The notes: a model not told the origin generated them from the sequence alone. Shown: positions 33,126 through 43,227, counted from the stretch's first letter. The stretch is 64,000 nucleotides of DNA from Spirochaetota bacterium (GCA_035477215.1 DATIKU010000053.1:144726-208725), one strand, 5' to 3'. Translations and numbers: made by a program.

Positions 33126-36100
33126 AATACCAGGGTAAAATTAAGACCCACCTGGTATGATAGTATCTCGCGGGCGATCCCTTCGGTTTCCCTGTTGCGG
33201 TAGCGCTCCAGCGCCCAGCGCGCGACGAGCCCCCCCTGGACGTTTTTATGAAGGTCTAAAGTCAGCTTCGCCGATACCAGATGCTGATCGTAGGGCTCCG
33301 GCGATACGGTGCGTGTATAGTCGTAACGGTTGAGTAAAAGCGAGTATTCAATGCTGAAAATCGGGAAGGCCACCAGCTTGTAGAGACTCGAAAAGGCGTT
33401 GTAGAGCCACAGCACGTCCGTTTCATATAATGCCGAAAAGCTGTAGCCTCTGTCGACCTCCCTGAACGGCGGCGATATCGCCATGTTCGCGACAAAAATA
33501 TCGTCCCTGCGGTTGCGTTTCGATTCGTCGTAATCAATGTACTCCTTGTGTTTCCTGTGGCGGTAATCGACGCCCGAGCGCAGACTGAGGCTGGAGCGGT
33601 CGCGCTTGAGCGTCAACCCCACCCTGGGAGTATTGACGTTCTCCTCTATATTGTAGGTAACAAGCATGTTGCGCCCGTAATCGTAACCTATGAAAAACGT
33701 GGCGGCGTGGTGGGGCAGTCCCGGCGTATTGGGCCGAAAGAAACCGAACGAGAAAATGCGCATGAGGTCGAAGTTGATGTTTGAGTTCGCGCTGAGCGTC
33801 ACCACCTGCTGCGGGATGCCTTCGACCGTCTGCCGCTCGCTCACCTGACTCAGGTTGCCGCCGCCGGTCACGATGACTTTTTCGAAATCCATGGTCGTAT
33901 TCAGCGAATAGCTGTCGACGAGCTTTAGGCTGTTCGTATAATTGCCGGCCTCCTCTCCGCCGGGATAGCGGATTTTCCTGTTGAGGCGGCCGTACGCAAA
34001 ATCCCTGCCATTGGCGAAATTCCCACGACCGGAAAAAAAATGCCATGGAGGATAGGAGAACATGTCGAAGCCGGCATCGGAAAGGCCCCGAAACGCCCTG
34101 TTGATGCCGTATTCTTCACGAAAGGCCCCCACCCCCTCGCCCTCGTAGGGGATGGCGGCCTCCTGAAGGAGGAGGGACCTGGTGTAGGAGAAGTTGCAGC
34201 CCTTTACAAAAGACAGAGCGGGTATCCCGTGAAAATCGATCGGCAGCGTAAATCCGTTCGATACGAATCCCCGGGCGTCTTTTGACCGCTCGAAATGACC
34301 GGAGGTGACGCGCTCGGCATCCTGGTAGTCGCGAAACCGGTTTTCGAAATACTGAAACTCGGTGCGGACCGAAGGGGAAAAAATCCAGAGCTTTCGAAAG
34401 CCCGCGTAGAGCGTGGTCTTGTTGTTTCTCTCAACGAATTTATGGTCACCGCCGTACACAAAAGGCAGGTGATAGTCGCCGCGCACGTCCCCGAGCACCT
34501 CCGTGTCGCTGAGCCCCGACTTGCCCGAAAGCTCCACGATCTCGTGCGAACCGACAAGAAAGGTCGGCCGCATATGGAACTTGCTGGACTGGTAGTCGAT
34601 GCTGAGCTCCGTTGTCCCCTTCTGACGTTTTTCGCTTTCATGGAGCGGCAGATATGTCTCAAGCGTGGGAGCGTCAAGCCCGTTCGCACTTCTTGAAACG
34701 GTTTCCTTCTTGAAAGTCATGTCCATCTGGAGGCTCGTCGAAAGCTTTCCGCCCAGGAGTTCGGCGATATCCTCTTTTACCAGGATAGTCGGACTGTGAG
34801 CGCTGTTTCTTACCAGGTGCTGAACCCGATATGTATCCGTGCCCACGGTTATATCCTCGCCCCGCTCGTTTTCATACGCATCGTTTTTATAGACGAGCTT
34901 TATCTTCGGCACCATGGACGCGGTAGGCGCGTAATCGGATTCGAGATAGAAGCTGCGCTTTTCGGCGCGTCCGCGCCTGTTTTCCGCGACCTCGTTGTTG
35001 AGCGAATCGGTTTCTGATTTTTCCTGGGTAAGGTCCAGGCGCATGCGCCACTCGGGAAGGATGTTCACCGATGTGAAAAGCTGACGGTATTTTTCGGCGA
35101 TGTCAGTCGCGGTTTTACCCACGGTGCTGAACTGCGATCCGTGCCCCTTTTCGATATATTTGATGTACAGATCGGAGATTACGGGAACTCCCGATTTCGT
35201 ACGGAAGAGCGGTCGCTTACCGCGGATCTCGACCTCGTACCAGTGAGCGCTGTCGGTAAGCGTATCCGGGTCGCTCGCGTACATATCGTTCACCCAGAGC
35301 TTTCCGGTTCCGGTACTCTCGACGATTACCTCCATGTAGGCAACGCGCTTAAGATCGGGGTTCCCCTCGACCAGCGTTTTATTGATGCCTCCCGAGTCGT
35401 TGCGCAGGTTGAGCACCACTTCGCGCCACACGGGGCCGTAATCGTTCAGAAACTGGTATTCATAATAGTCGTTTTCGGTTGACCCTATACGCACCCTGAT
35501 TGCGTCTCCAGGTGTGGAAGTTCGCGCATTGATCCATACGTTCATCTTCTTATAGAACCTCAGGTCCATCGGCTTTGAAAACTTGCGCGTCACCGAGCCG
35601 TTGCCCGCCGGGTTGTAGTCGATCTGCAGCGCAGTCTCGATCTCGGCCCTGAGTTCTTTATCGCTTTTATCGCCGTGCAGGGACTGATAGATATCGCTTC
35701 TGAGAAATGCGAATGCGTTCAACCTGTAATCCGGATCGTTCTGAGTGTCGACCATGGTGATCTTCAATCGCGCCGGGTCCTCGTCGGCGACCCCGTTTAT
35801 CTTCACATTCCGCCAGCGCGATGAGACGAATTTGAGGCTGTCGATATAGATTCTGCCCGTTGCCGGCGACGCGGAGCTCACGAAAAGCCGCACAGCCTCG
35901 ACCTGTTTCAATATTTCGATCTGGTCGGCGGCGATGGTGTTTCGCGCGAGGTATATCCTGACCATTTGCCAGTCGCCGGTGCCCGCGGCGACTGAGATTG
36001 GTCCGCCCTGGGTCGACGCACCTGGAAAGCGCACGACGTTCTCGTAACGATCGAGCACGCCGTTGCCGTTTATGTCCTCGCTGTTGAGCACACCGTCACC

Positions 36101-38821
36101 CAGCGTGGAATCGCCGAGCTGCGGCCCGGTGCCGATCCAGGTATTGTAACCTCCGGTCGGATTGAACTGGTAGCCGCGGTCCTCCTGGATCCCTGCCGAG
36201 GGATCGAAATCGAGGAAACCGTTGCGATTGAGATCCTCGGTATCGAGCGAATCATCCCCGTCGGAATCCTCATCGATTTTCCCCAGATCGATGTACAGAT
36301 CGACCGGCGCACTGAGCGCCTCCCCGCGGTACCAGACCTCCACATACTGAAGGGCCGAGAAGTCCACCGCCTCCGAAGAGAGGCGTCTGGTCACGATCGG
36401 AGCGCGCGACTCGACACCCGCAAACTCGAACTCCAACACCAGCGAGCGCTGGGTATCAAGGTCGCGCACCGAATTCTCCACGTGGCCGGTCGCGACATTG
36501 TAGGGTCCGGGCTTTTTCTCGTAGGGAATGGAATACGGCGTAAATCCGGTCCCCTTCAGAGAACCCGCGTTCGAGGGATCGCGGTAATATTTGTAGTCCA
36601 GCCTCCCCCGCCCGGACTGAGGCACGAGATCGGGCATGGAAGCGAGTATCCAGTCCTTGTCCGAGAGGGAAATGCCCGTTATTTCCTCCGAAGATTCCAT
36701 GTCGTCGACAAGGCCCTTGCCGAAGGTGTTGATGTTTTTATAGCTGCGCGCGTACTCGGCATACGCCTTTAGGTCGAACGGCGCCTCATTCACCGATACG
36801 CCGGGCACGGCGTTGAGCATATCCTTTATCCGTCCCTCGGAGAGCTTGAGCGATGCGTCTCCCTCGAAGACCATCGTCTGAGAGGGCTCGCTCCCAACCA
36901 TCGGTATGATCTCCCCGCCGGACGAGCGCGTGTAAAGAAAGGTGCCGCCGACGCCCAGGTCCCTGCTCAGCCGGTAATCGGCCCTCAGCCCGCCGATGAA
37001 GGACTGCGACTCCGCCGTGAATGGCAGGTATTCGTACTTCACCTCGATGTTCGTCTCGGGGCCTATGAGCGGATTGTTCGGACTGGCAAAACTCAGATAG
37101 CCCGACGTATGGTCGATCGCATAGAGGGACCTGGCGATCTCGCGCCCGTCCACCTTGATGCGCACGCTGTCGGGGATGATATTGAAATGTTTGAGCTGGA
37201 AGCTGCGTGCCTCGCGGTAGTAATCGACGCGCATGCTGAAAATCGAGCGGTCGGCCACCAGGGCCGACTGGCTTTCGGCGTAAACAACCGACTGGATCGT
37301 ATCGGGCGGATCGGCCAGCACCTGTTTGAACGGCTCGCGCAGGTGAAAGTTCACGGTCCCTTTCGAATAATCGACCGTGTACTTTCCGAGCTTCAGGGTT
37401 TCTCCTTTTGTAAGGAGCTGGTTGTGGCCGAAAAACTGAAGCTTGAAATTATCCTGCAACACCTGCCTCTGGCCAATGTAATAAACGGACCTCACCTCGT
37501 AGATGTCGAGGTTCCGCTTCCCATCGTTGTTCCTGTCGTCGCCAATCTCCTCATGGATCGAATACCCATACTTGATGAAAACGAATATCTTCCCCGGGAA
37601 CTGTGCGGTCGGGTGGGCGGCGTCTCCGGGGACGAGCGCCGCCGGATCCGAGGTGGCCGTACCGCCGCCGATGGTATATACGGCGAAGATGCGCGCGTTG
37701 TGCGGCACCGCACGCAGGAAGCTTATCGTGCCGGTGTTGAAGTTGATCGTGTAATCGGAACCCGCGACCATCCTGGTATAATAACCGTCCTCGAACGAAA
37801 GCTGGATCGCGCTCAGGTTGTTGAGCGGATTCTGGTCGTCCATGTACAGTTCGAATCCGGACGCATCGATGTTCACCGGGTAGGGAAGATAGGCCTGGGC
37901 ATCCACGGGCGCCGAGGTCATGGTAATCGTGGAAGGGATGGTTGCCGGAAGAGGGGGGACCGTCATCCCATCATAACGCCTGAAAGGTTCGAGCTGAAAA
38001 TGGGTCTTTCGTACGAACTGGTATTCCCTGAGGGTGACGCTCCCCGCAGAGGAGTTGCCGCGGAAATATTCAACCTCCGTTTCCCCGCGCGTGACGCTCC
38101 CAAACGCCTTCACCTGCAAATTGTCCTTGCGGATGGTGGTGTCCATCCCCATCCCCTTGGCGTCGGTGTCGTCGTACACGGCGTACTTCGAATTGTTCAT
38201 TTTGATGTCGATCTGGCCGGCGTTGATCTCGCGGATCACCTCGTCGTCGCGCACGGCCCGGTACTGCATGCGGTAGGTATTGTCGGCCTTGGCGCTGTCG
38301 TGGTCTATGTAAATCGAAACGCGCCGGCCGACGCGGCCCTCCACGTGGAGCTGTGTTTCGTGTTCGGGGCTGTAACCGCTTGTGATCACGCGCGAAACGG
38401 GCTTGTCCTGGTCGAACTGTTTGTACCGCGATCTGGTAAAACTGGACTTGCCGTAATTGAGGTTGAGTTTCGACGAGCCGTAAGAGTTGATGTCCACCTC
38501 GTCGCGCTCCTCGATGTGGAAATCCTCGTAACGGCCGTCCTCCGTGAGGAGGCGGTAACGCGGGGCGATGATGTACTTTTCCCAGTCGCCCTTCCGGTAC
38601 GTCAGCGGCGCGCTTTCCCGATCCTCATCCGTTTCCGCGGAAGCGTCCCGCTCAACATAGACACGCGAAGCTTCACCCTTCTCGTGCGATCCGATATACT
38701 TTAAGAGGGATTCGCGGAACCCGGCGTTCTCATCGAACCCCTGCGAAAGCGCCGCGGTGATCACATAGAGGGAGGCGCCCACGGCGACGACCTTGCAATA
38801 GAGAGAAAGCCGCGGGAACAT
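33122..38821 (-). CDS. SprA/Sov-like giant outer-membrane protein, 1,899 residues
   Basis: A signal peptide (about 1-26) and a final phenylalanine after alternating strands mark an outer-membrane beta-barrel. The layout recalls SprA/Sov, the translocon pore of the type IX secretion and gliding system. An N-terminal repeat G-R-V-G-R-R-V-S-I-Y-I-D-H-D-S is followed by R-E-I-N-A-G-Q-I-D (about 200; SprA has I-x-K-I-E-A-G-N-V). Then come V-D-D-M-E-S-S (about 702) and W-I-L-A-S-M-P (about 722), like SprA V-D-D-F-E-G ... W-x-L-A-S-x-P, and L-W-V-N-D-M (about 1175). Two aspartate-rich calcium-like loops lie at about 855-875 and 910. No other T9SS gene is in the window. It is smaller than typical SprA (2,300-2,500). 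Assignment is from memory of motifs. Confidence 0.68.
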   Translation of the reverse strand: MFPRLSLYCKVVAVGASLYVITAALSQGFDENAGFRESLLKYIGSHEKGEASRVYVERDASAETDEDRESAPLTYRKGDWEKYIIAPRYRLLTEDGRYEDFHIEERDEVDINSYGSSKLNLNYGKSSFTRSRYKQFDQDKPVSRVITSGYSPEHETQLHVEGRVGRRVSIYIDHDSAKADNTYRMQYRAVRDDEVIREINAGQIDIKMNNSKYAVYDDTDAKGMGMDTTIRKDNLQVKAFGSVTRGETEVEYFRGNSSAGSVTLREYQFVRKTHFQLEPFRRYDGMTVPPLPATIPSTITMTSAPVDAQAYLPYPVNIDASGFELYMDDQNPLNNLSAIQLSFEDGYYTRMVAGSDYTINFNTGTISFLRAVPHNARIFAVYTIGGGTATSDPAALVPGDAAHPTAQFPGKIFVFIKYGYSIHEEIGDDRNNDGKRNLDIYEVRSVYYIGQRQVLQDNFKLQFFGHNQLLTKGETLKLGKYTVDYSKGTVNFHLREPFKQVLADPPDTIQSVVYAESQSALVADRSIFSMRVDYYREARSFQLKHFNIIPDSVRIKVDGREIARSLYAIDHTSGYLSFASPNNPLIGPETNIEVKYEYLPFTAESQSFIGGLRADYRLSRDLGVGGTFLYTRSSGGEIIPMVGSEPSQTMVFEGDASLKLSEGRIKDMLNAVPGVSVNEAPFDLKAYAEYARSYKNINTFGKGLVDDMESSEEITGISLSDKDWILASMPDLVPQSGRGRLDYKYYRDPSNAGSLKGTGFTPYSIPYEKKPGPYNVATGHVENSVRDLDTQRSLVLEFEFAGVESRAPIVTRRLSSEAVDFSALQYVEVWYRGEALSAPVDLYIDLGKIDEDSDGDDSLDTEDLNRNGFLDFDPSAGIQEDRGYQFNPTGGYNTWIGTGPQLGDSTLGDGVLNSEDINGNGVLDRYENVVRFPGASTQGGPISVAAGTGDWQMVRIYLARNTIAADQIEILKQVEAVRLFVSSASPATGRIYIDSLKFVSSRWRNVKINGVADEDPARLKITMVDTQNDPDYRLNAFAFLRSDIYQSLHGDKSDKELRAEIETALQIDYNPAGNGSVTRKFSKPMDLRFYKKMNVWINARTSTPGDAIRVRIGSTENDYYEYQFLNDYGPVWREVVLNLRNDSGGINKTLVEGNPDLKRVAYMEVIVESTGTGKLWVNDMYASDPDTLTDSAHWYEVEIRGKRPLFRTKSGVPVISDLYIKYIEKGHGSQFSTVGKTATDIAEKYRQLFTSVNILPEWRMRLDLTQEKSETDSLNNEVAENRRGRAEKRSFYLESDYAPTASMVPKIKLVYKNDAYENERGEDITVGTDTYRVQHLVRNSAHSPTILVKEDIAELLGGKLSTSLQMDMTFKKETVSRSANGLDAPTLETYLPLHESEKRQKGTTELSIDYQSSKFHMRPTFLVGSHEIVELSGKSGLSDTEVLGDVRGDYHLPFVYGGDHKFVERNNKTTLYAGFRKLWIFSPSVRTEFQYFENRFRDYQDAERVTSGHFERSKDARGFVSNGFTLPIDFHGIPALSFVKGCNFSYTRSLLLQEAAIPYEGEGVGAFREEYGINRAFRGLSDAGFDMFSYPPWHFFSGRGNFANGRDFAYGRLNRKIRYPGGEEAGNYTNSLKLVDSYSLNTTMDFEKVIVTGGGNLSQVSERQTVEGIPQQVVTLSANSNINFDLMRIFSFGFFRPNTPGLPHHAATFFIGYDYGRNMLVTYNIEENVNTPRVGLTLKRDRSSLSLRSGVDYRHRKHKEYIDYDESKRNRRDDIFVANMAISPPFREVDRGYSFSALYETDVLWLYNAFSSLYKLVAFPIFSIEYSLLLNRYDYTRTVSPEPYDQHLVSAKLTLDLHKNVQGGLVARWALERYRNRETEGIAREILSYQVGLNFTLVF

Positions 38822-38907
38822 GGGTGTGGTTTCGGTTTATTACCAGTTTTTATCTGAAAGCCGTATCTCCGGGGTCCTCGACGGACGACCGGTACGCACC
38901 GGCGCCG

Positions 38908-39906
38908 CTACCAGATCCTGCTCATATAGGGGTATGGATTGATTGCGACGGTACCGAGGCGTATCTCGTAATGGCAGTGGTTTCCGGTCGCCGAGCCCGT
39001 CTGGCCAACGTGGGCGACAACCTGGCCCTTGCGAACGTTTTCGCCGACACCGACAACGATACGCGAGCAGTGCCCGTATATCGTCTCAAAACCGTACTTG
39101 TGACGCACCCTCACCATGTAGCCATAACCACCGCCCCAGCCGGTCGAGAGAACAACGCCGGGGGCCGTCACCCGTATCTCCGCGCCGTGGGACGCCGCTA
39201 TATCAATCCCCGTATGGAAGTCCCTGCCGAAACCAAAGGGCGAGCGCCTCCATCCGAAGAGCGACGTGATGTGTCCCTGCGTCGGAACGATCGACGGGGT
39301 ATCGTTGATCACCTTGCTCCGCACGTCGACAAAATTCTTCACGGTCTTGATCGTGTTGGTGGTGCAGATAAGGTTTTTCTGAAGCTCCCTGAGCGTCTCG
39401 ATCTCCTCGGGCAGAAGCGGCTTCATGCTCTTGTCCTCGACCACGGCCTCCAGCGCCCCGATCTCGAGCTTCCATATTTTGTCAACATCGCCGTTTTCTC
39501 CGGCGGAAAGCTCGTAAAGCGCCTCGATATCGGGCTTCATCTCCTCCACCAGATCGGCGATGTTGTTCGTAAGCTTCTCGAAACGCAGGAGGCTGGACTT
39601 GACGTCCTTGTAGTTCATCATCAGCCGTGCTTCCTCGCGCTTGGAACTCGCGTTTTTAATGACCGCATAGGACGATGTGACAACCACGACCATGAAGAGC
39701 AGCACGAAAAACGATATGGTGAACTTGGAAATCTGGAAATTAAAAATCTTTTTTTCGTTATGGGGGATGAACATGACCGTCATCCGCTCGTGTCCCTTTT
39801 CGCGGAATCCATCCCACCATTTTCCGTATTTCTTCTTCCAGACATGATAGCTTTCGGAAAAGCGCATCTTAAAGCCGCTCTGGTACTGTCGTATTTTGAA
39901 CTTCAT
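38908..39906 (-). CDS. M23 peptidase, membrane-anchored LytM type
   Basis: The 332-residue protein has an N-terminal cytoplasmic segment, one membrane helix (about 72-95), a coiled-coil stalk (about 100-200) and a C-terminal peptidase M23 domain (about 230-332). The zinc and catalytic residues are complete: F-H-T-G-I-D (His and Asp), I-Y-G-H-C-S and N-H-C-H-Y-E (H-x-H), so it should be an active endopeptidase cutting cross-links in peptidoglycan. The start is the second of two adjacent ATG codons (39906), closest to a workable distance from GGAAAGG; upstream frame extension is not protein-like. It precedes the SprA-like gene by 86 bases on the same strand. Confidence 0.85.
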   Translation of the reverse strand: MKFKIRQYQSGFKMRFSESYHVWKKKYGKWWDGFREKGHERMTVMFIPHNEKKIFNFQISKFTISFFVLLFMVVVVTSSYAVIKNASSKREEARLMMNYKDVKSSLLRFEKLTNNIADLVEEMKPDIEALYELSAGENGDVDKIWKLEIGALEAVVEDKSMKPLLPEEIETLRELQKNLICTTNTIKTVKNFVDVRSKVINDTPSIVPTQGHITSLFGWRRSPFGFGRDFHTGIDIAASHGAEIRVTAPGVVLSTGWGGGYGYMVRVRHKYGFETIYGHCSRIVVGVGENVRKGQVVAHVGQTGSATGNHCHYEIRLGTVAINPYPYMSRIW

Positions 39907-40209
39907 CATTCCTTTCCGGTAATAAATATCAGGCTTACGGTCAAACGATGCGCTCCCAGCGAAGCGGCGCGAGGCGCGCGATTCTTGAACGGAACGACGG
40001 AAAAGAGTATCTGCACAAAAACGAGAATAACGTCTTAATTCCGGCTTCCTCCCGCATTGCAATAATTATCGAGAAGCGGAACCCTAAATGCAACTCTTTT
40101 TTCCTCACCCGCCGACCGGAATCCGACCGGGAATAATACTTGCCAGAGCCATGGCACCGCCCGATTGTGTAGCCATAAACGGGAGTGATCCCCAGGAAAG
40201 GAGCGGCCA
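39907..40209. other. Divergent intergenic region, nothing firm
   Basis: About 300 bases separate the M23 gene (minus) and the YkgJ-like gene (plus). I see no convincing promoter hexamer pair, RNA gene or terminator; the overlapping ORFs here are GC-driven shadows. Confidence 0.5.
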
Positions 40210-40851
40210 ATGTCCGACGACCTGTTCAGCATGCTCGAAAAGCGAATCGACGAGGCCTTCGAAAAATTCGACTCGTACTTTCCCCTGCTTCATTACGCGC
40301 TCTATGCCCCCCTTCAGGGAATACTCGGCGAAGCGCGGGGGGGCGTTTCATGCTTCAAGGGCTGTTCGCGCTGCTGTTCCCGCATTGTCGTCGCCAGCCG
40401 CGCCGAGGCGCTGGCGCTCATCGACTATCTCTACGCCTTCACGGATTTCGACCGCGATGATCTCAACCGCCGCATCGCCGAACACGCCGCGCTTTTACGG
40501 GCCTTTCTGGACGAGCGGAGCGAGGCGGGCGATGAAAACGCCGTCTGGTTCGAGAAAAGCATACCATGCCCCTTTCTCGAAAACGACCTCTGCACGGTGT
40601 ATGACGGGCGGCCCCTTTCGTGCCGCATCTATCATTCGCTCGAAGACCCCGAACACTGCAGCCGGCCGGTACGTAACGTCGCCGAGCTCCCCCTGCTTGC
40701 CGACGCCGAAAAGCTCTTCCGGATACTGGTGCAGAAGATCGCAGGCAAGGTGGACCCCTCGATCGAGGTGAACGGCGTGCTCACCATCATGATGGACGAG
40801 TTTATCGCCGGAGGGGCCTTTAAAACAGACGATCCATCGCCTGGGCGATAG
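40210..40851 (+). CDS. YkgJ-family cysteine-cluster protein
   Basis: The 213-residue protein has the CxxCxxxCC-type arrangement of the YkgJ family: S-C-F-K-G-C-S-R-C-C near residue 48-57, then C-P-F-L-E-N-D-L-C-T-V-Y (about 119-130) and R-P-L-S-C-R-I-Y. The Cys set is thought to bind zinc or an iron-sulfur cluster. Function is not established. GGAG precedes the ATG by 6 bases. Its last 32 bases overlap the 3' end of radA on the opposite strand. Confidence 0.88.
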   Translation: MSDDLFSMLEKRIDEAFEKFDSYFPLLHYALYAPLQGILGEARGGVSCFKGCSRCCSRIVVASRAEALALIDYLYAFTDFDRDDLNRRIAEHAALLRAFLDERSEAGDENAVWFEKSIPCPFLENDLCTVYDGRPLSCRIYHSLEDPEHCSRPVRNVAELPLLADAEKLFRILVQKIAGKVDPSIEVNGVLTIMMDEFIAGGAFKTDDPSPGR

Positions 40852-42148
40852 TGCCGACCTCTACGACCTCGCCGGCGAAGCCCGCCCGGCGCGCCTCGTC
40901 AAGCTCGCCCTTGGGCAGCACGATCCTCTCAAAACCCGAGCGCGCAAACTCCTGGATCCTCCGATGGCACTGCGCCACGTGACGCACCTCGCCCGAAAGG
41001 GCGATCTCGCCGATAAATCCGGTGGATGGCGGTATCTCCCTGCTTTTAAGGCTCGAGGCGATCGACATGGCGACGGCGAGGTCCGACGCCGTCTCCGTTA
41101 TATGAAATCCTCCGGCGACGTTGACGAAAACATCGAAGGTGCCGAGCTTGAGAAGCCCGTGCTTTTCGAGCACCGCCACGAGGAGGATGAGGCGGTTGAG
41201 GTCGAAGCCGTCGGCCATCCGGCGCGGGTTCGAGAAGCTGGTGAAGCTTACCAGCGACTGCACCTCGAAGAGGATGATGCGACTGCCCTCGAGCGATGCC
41301 GAGACGGCGTTGCCGGGAGAGGATGAAAGATAAGGGTTGAGAAACAGGCTGTTCTTGTCCTTCACCTCGACGAGGCCTTTTTTTTCCATGCGGAAGAGGC
41401 CGATCTCGTTCACCGAGCCGTAACGGTTCTTGAAGGCGCGCAGCACCCGGTAGTCCTTCGAAAAATCCCCCTCAAAATACAGTACCGTGTCGACCAGGTG
41501 CTCGAGGAGCTTCGGCCCGGCGATGGCCCCGTCCTTGGTGATGTGGCCGATGAGAATGACGGGTATGCCCGTGCGCTTGGCCATGTCGACCAGGCGCGAG
41601 CTTGCCTCGCGTATCTGGCTTACGGAACCCGCGTATCCGGGAACATCGGAAAAATAAAGCGTCTGCACCGAGTCGACGACCACGCAGTCGGGCCGTGCGG
41701 ATTCCGCCGCCGCGATGATCTCCTCCACCGAGGTGACGGTGGAGACCGATATCCTCCCGGTGTCCACCCCCAGCCGCTCGGCGCGGTGCCGTATCTGCGC
41801 GGGCGACTCCTCGCCCGAAAAATAAAAGGTCCGGAACGAGTTCGCCACCTGGAGCGCGAGGGTCGACTTGCCGATGCCCGGGTCGCCCCCCACGAGTATC
41901 ACCGATCCGGGGACGATCCCTCCGCCGGTCACCATGTCGAACTCGGTTATGCCGGTGGCGATGCGGGCAAACCCGTCCTCGCCCACATCCGAAAGCGCTA
42001 CAACCGGCGCGGCCTCCCGCTTTTCCCCCGCCGCGGGCCGCGCCGTCACGATCGTGTTCCATTCCCCGCAGGAGGAGCAGCGCCCGGCCCATTTGGGCGT
42101 GGGGGCGCCGCACGAGGAACAGACGAAGGGACTCGGTTTTCGCGCCAT
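40820..42148 (-). CDS. radA: DNA repair protein RadA
   Basis: RadA is a RecA-like helicase acting in branch migration during recombination repair. The 442-residue protein has the N-terminal zinc finger C-S-S-C-G-A-P-T-P-K-W-A-G-R-C-S-S-C-G, Walker A G-G-D-P-G-I-G-K-S-T, the RadA motif K-N-R-Y-G (usually K-N-R-F-G), and the C-terminal Lon-like domain with I-G-E-I-A-L-S-G-E-V-R. It is coupled to the MlaD gene by a one-base TAATG overlap, an unusual partnership. Confidence 0.95.
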   Translation of the reverse strand: MARKPSPFVCSSCGAPTPKWAGRCSSCGEWNTIVTARPAAGEKREAAPVVALSDVGEDGFARIATGITEFDMVTGGGIVPGSVILVGGDPGIGKSTLALQVANSFRTFYFSGEESPAQIRHRAERLGVDTGRISVSTVTSVEEIIAAAESARPDCVVVDSVQTLYFSDVPGYAGSVSQIREASSRLVDMAKRTGIPVILIGHITKDGAIAGPKLLEHLVDTVLYFEGDFSKDYRVLRAFKNRYGSVNEIGLFRMEKKGLVEVKDKNSLFLNPYLSSSPGNAVSASLEGSRIILFEVQSLVSFTSFSNPRRMADGFDLNRLILLVAVLEKHGLLKLGTFDVFVNVAGGFHITETASDLAVAMSIASSLKSREIPPSTGFIGEIALSGEVRHVAQCHRRIQEFARSGFERIVLPKGELDEARRAGFAGEVVEVGTIAQAMDRLF

Positions 42149-43026
42149 TACTGCTTGGGCCTGAAGAGGAGCTTGGACGGATCCATCTTCAGCGTATAGA
42201 AAAGGTCCTTGGCGAGGATCGAAGCGTCGCGGATATTGTTGTACACCTCCTCGTCGGTCAGTAGTTTGCCGAGCGTTCCCCGCCCGTTTTCGAGCCGGAA
42301 CATAACCTTGTTGAGCTGGCTCGATGTCTCGGAGAGGTTTTTAAGGGTGATGTTGATGTCCTCCTTGTTGGTCTCGGAAATCTGGGCGAGGTTTCTGGTA
42401 AGCAGGTTAAGCTGGTCGACCAGTATTTTGCTCTGGACCGAGAGCGTGGCGACGGTTGCGCGGCTCACCGAAACGGTCTGGCGCACGTCGTAACGGTTTT
42501 CCTCGACCATCTTGTTGAGGTTTGCGACGAAGGCGTTGGAGTTCTGGAATATCTCGGCCAGTATTTGGCCGCCGCTTTTGTCCTGCATGAACCCCTGGAA
42601 TGTCAGCATCATCTGGTCGAAGCTGGGCGGGTCGATGCCGTATACCCTGTCCCCGTCTTTCAGATAATCGTCCATATCGCGCGAGGGGGGCACGAAGACG
42701 TTGATATATTTCTCACCGATGATCCCTGTGGTGAAGATGGCGAACTGACTGGGTCGGATCAGGCGGAACTTTTTGTCGATCCAGACCGTCACCTCGGTCT
42801 TCTCGGACGACTGGCGAATGGCCCCGACCTGGCCGATCCGGATACCGCCGGCGATCTTTACCGGCGCCCCGATACGCAGATCGTTCAAAAATCCATAGTA
42901 AACCCTGAGACGGTAACCGCTCTGTGCTATGTTCACTTTGGCGAGTATCCCCACGAGCAGGAGAAAGAGGGTAAAACTCACGGTGATGAGCAGCCCCACC
43001 CTGATCTCGTTCGTCATTTTTATCAT
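42148..43026 (-). CDS. MCE/MlaD-family lipid-transport protein
   Basis: The 292-residue protein has a signal-anchor helix (about 10-32), an MCE domain (about 38-118) with G-A-P-V-K-I-A-G-G-I-R-I-G-Q-V and T-G-I-I-G-E-K-Y-I, then a helical C-terminal region (about 140-290). MlaD proteins are periplasmic substrate-binding rings that carry phospholipids between membranes in ABC transporters. No permease (MlaE) or ATPase (MlaF) gene is adjacent. The start ATG 43026 is four bases after AGGAGG. radA starts in its stop codon. Confidence 0.88.
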   Translation of the reverse strand: MIKMTNEIRVGLLITVSFTLFLLLVGILAKVNIAQSGYRLRVYYGFLNDLRIGAPVKIAGGIRIGQVGAIRQSSEKTEVTVWIDKKFRLIRPSQFAIFTTGIIGEKYINVFVPPSRDMDDYLKDGDRVYGIDPPSFDQMMLTFQGFMQDKSGGQILAEIFQNSNAFVANLNKMVEENRYDVRQTVSVSRATVATLSVQSKILVDQLNLLTRNLAQISETNKEDINITLKNLSETSSQLNKVMFRLENGRGTLGKLLTDEEVYNNIRDASILAKDLFYTLKMDPSKLLFRPKQ

Positions 43027-43227
43027 ACGGCCTCCTGACTCCCGGTATTTCGAACGGATCCATCGGCGTCCGCCCACTCTCCGCATACAGGTATATGGAT
43101 AAAAAATCAACCACTGTACGATAAAAATGGCGAAATGCCGGAAGCTTCTACGATCCATCGCTCGCCGCTTGATTTTTCCTTCCGGACGGGCTATATTGTT
43201 CCATTGGCAACGGCGAATGGAAGCGTG

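Noticed and set aside
37109..38704. 531-codon open frame on the plus strand
   Set aside because: Antisense to the SprA-like gene; residue composition is His/Arg/Val-rich as in mirror frames and no motif appears.
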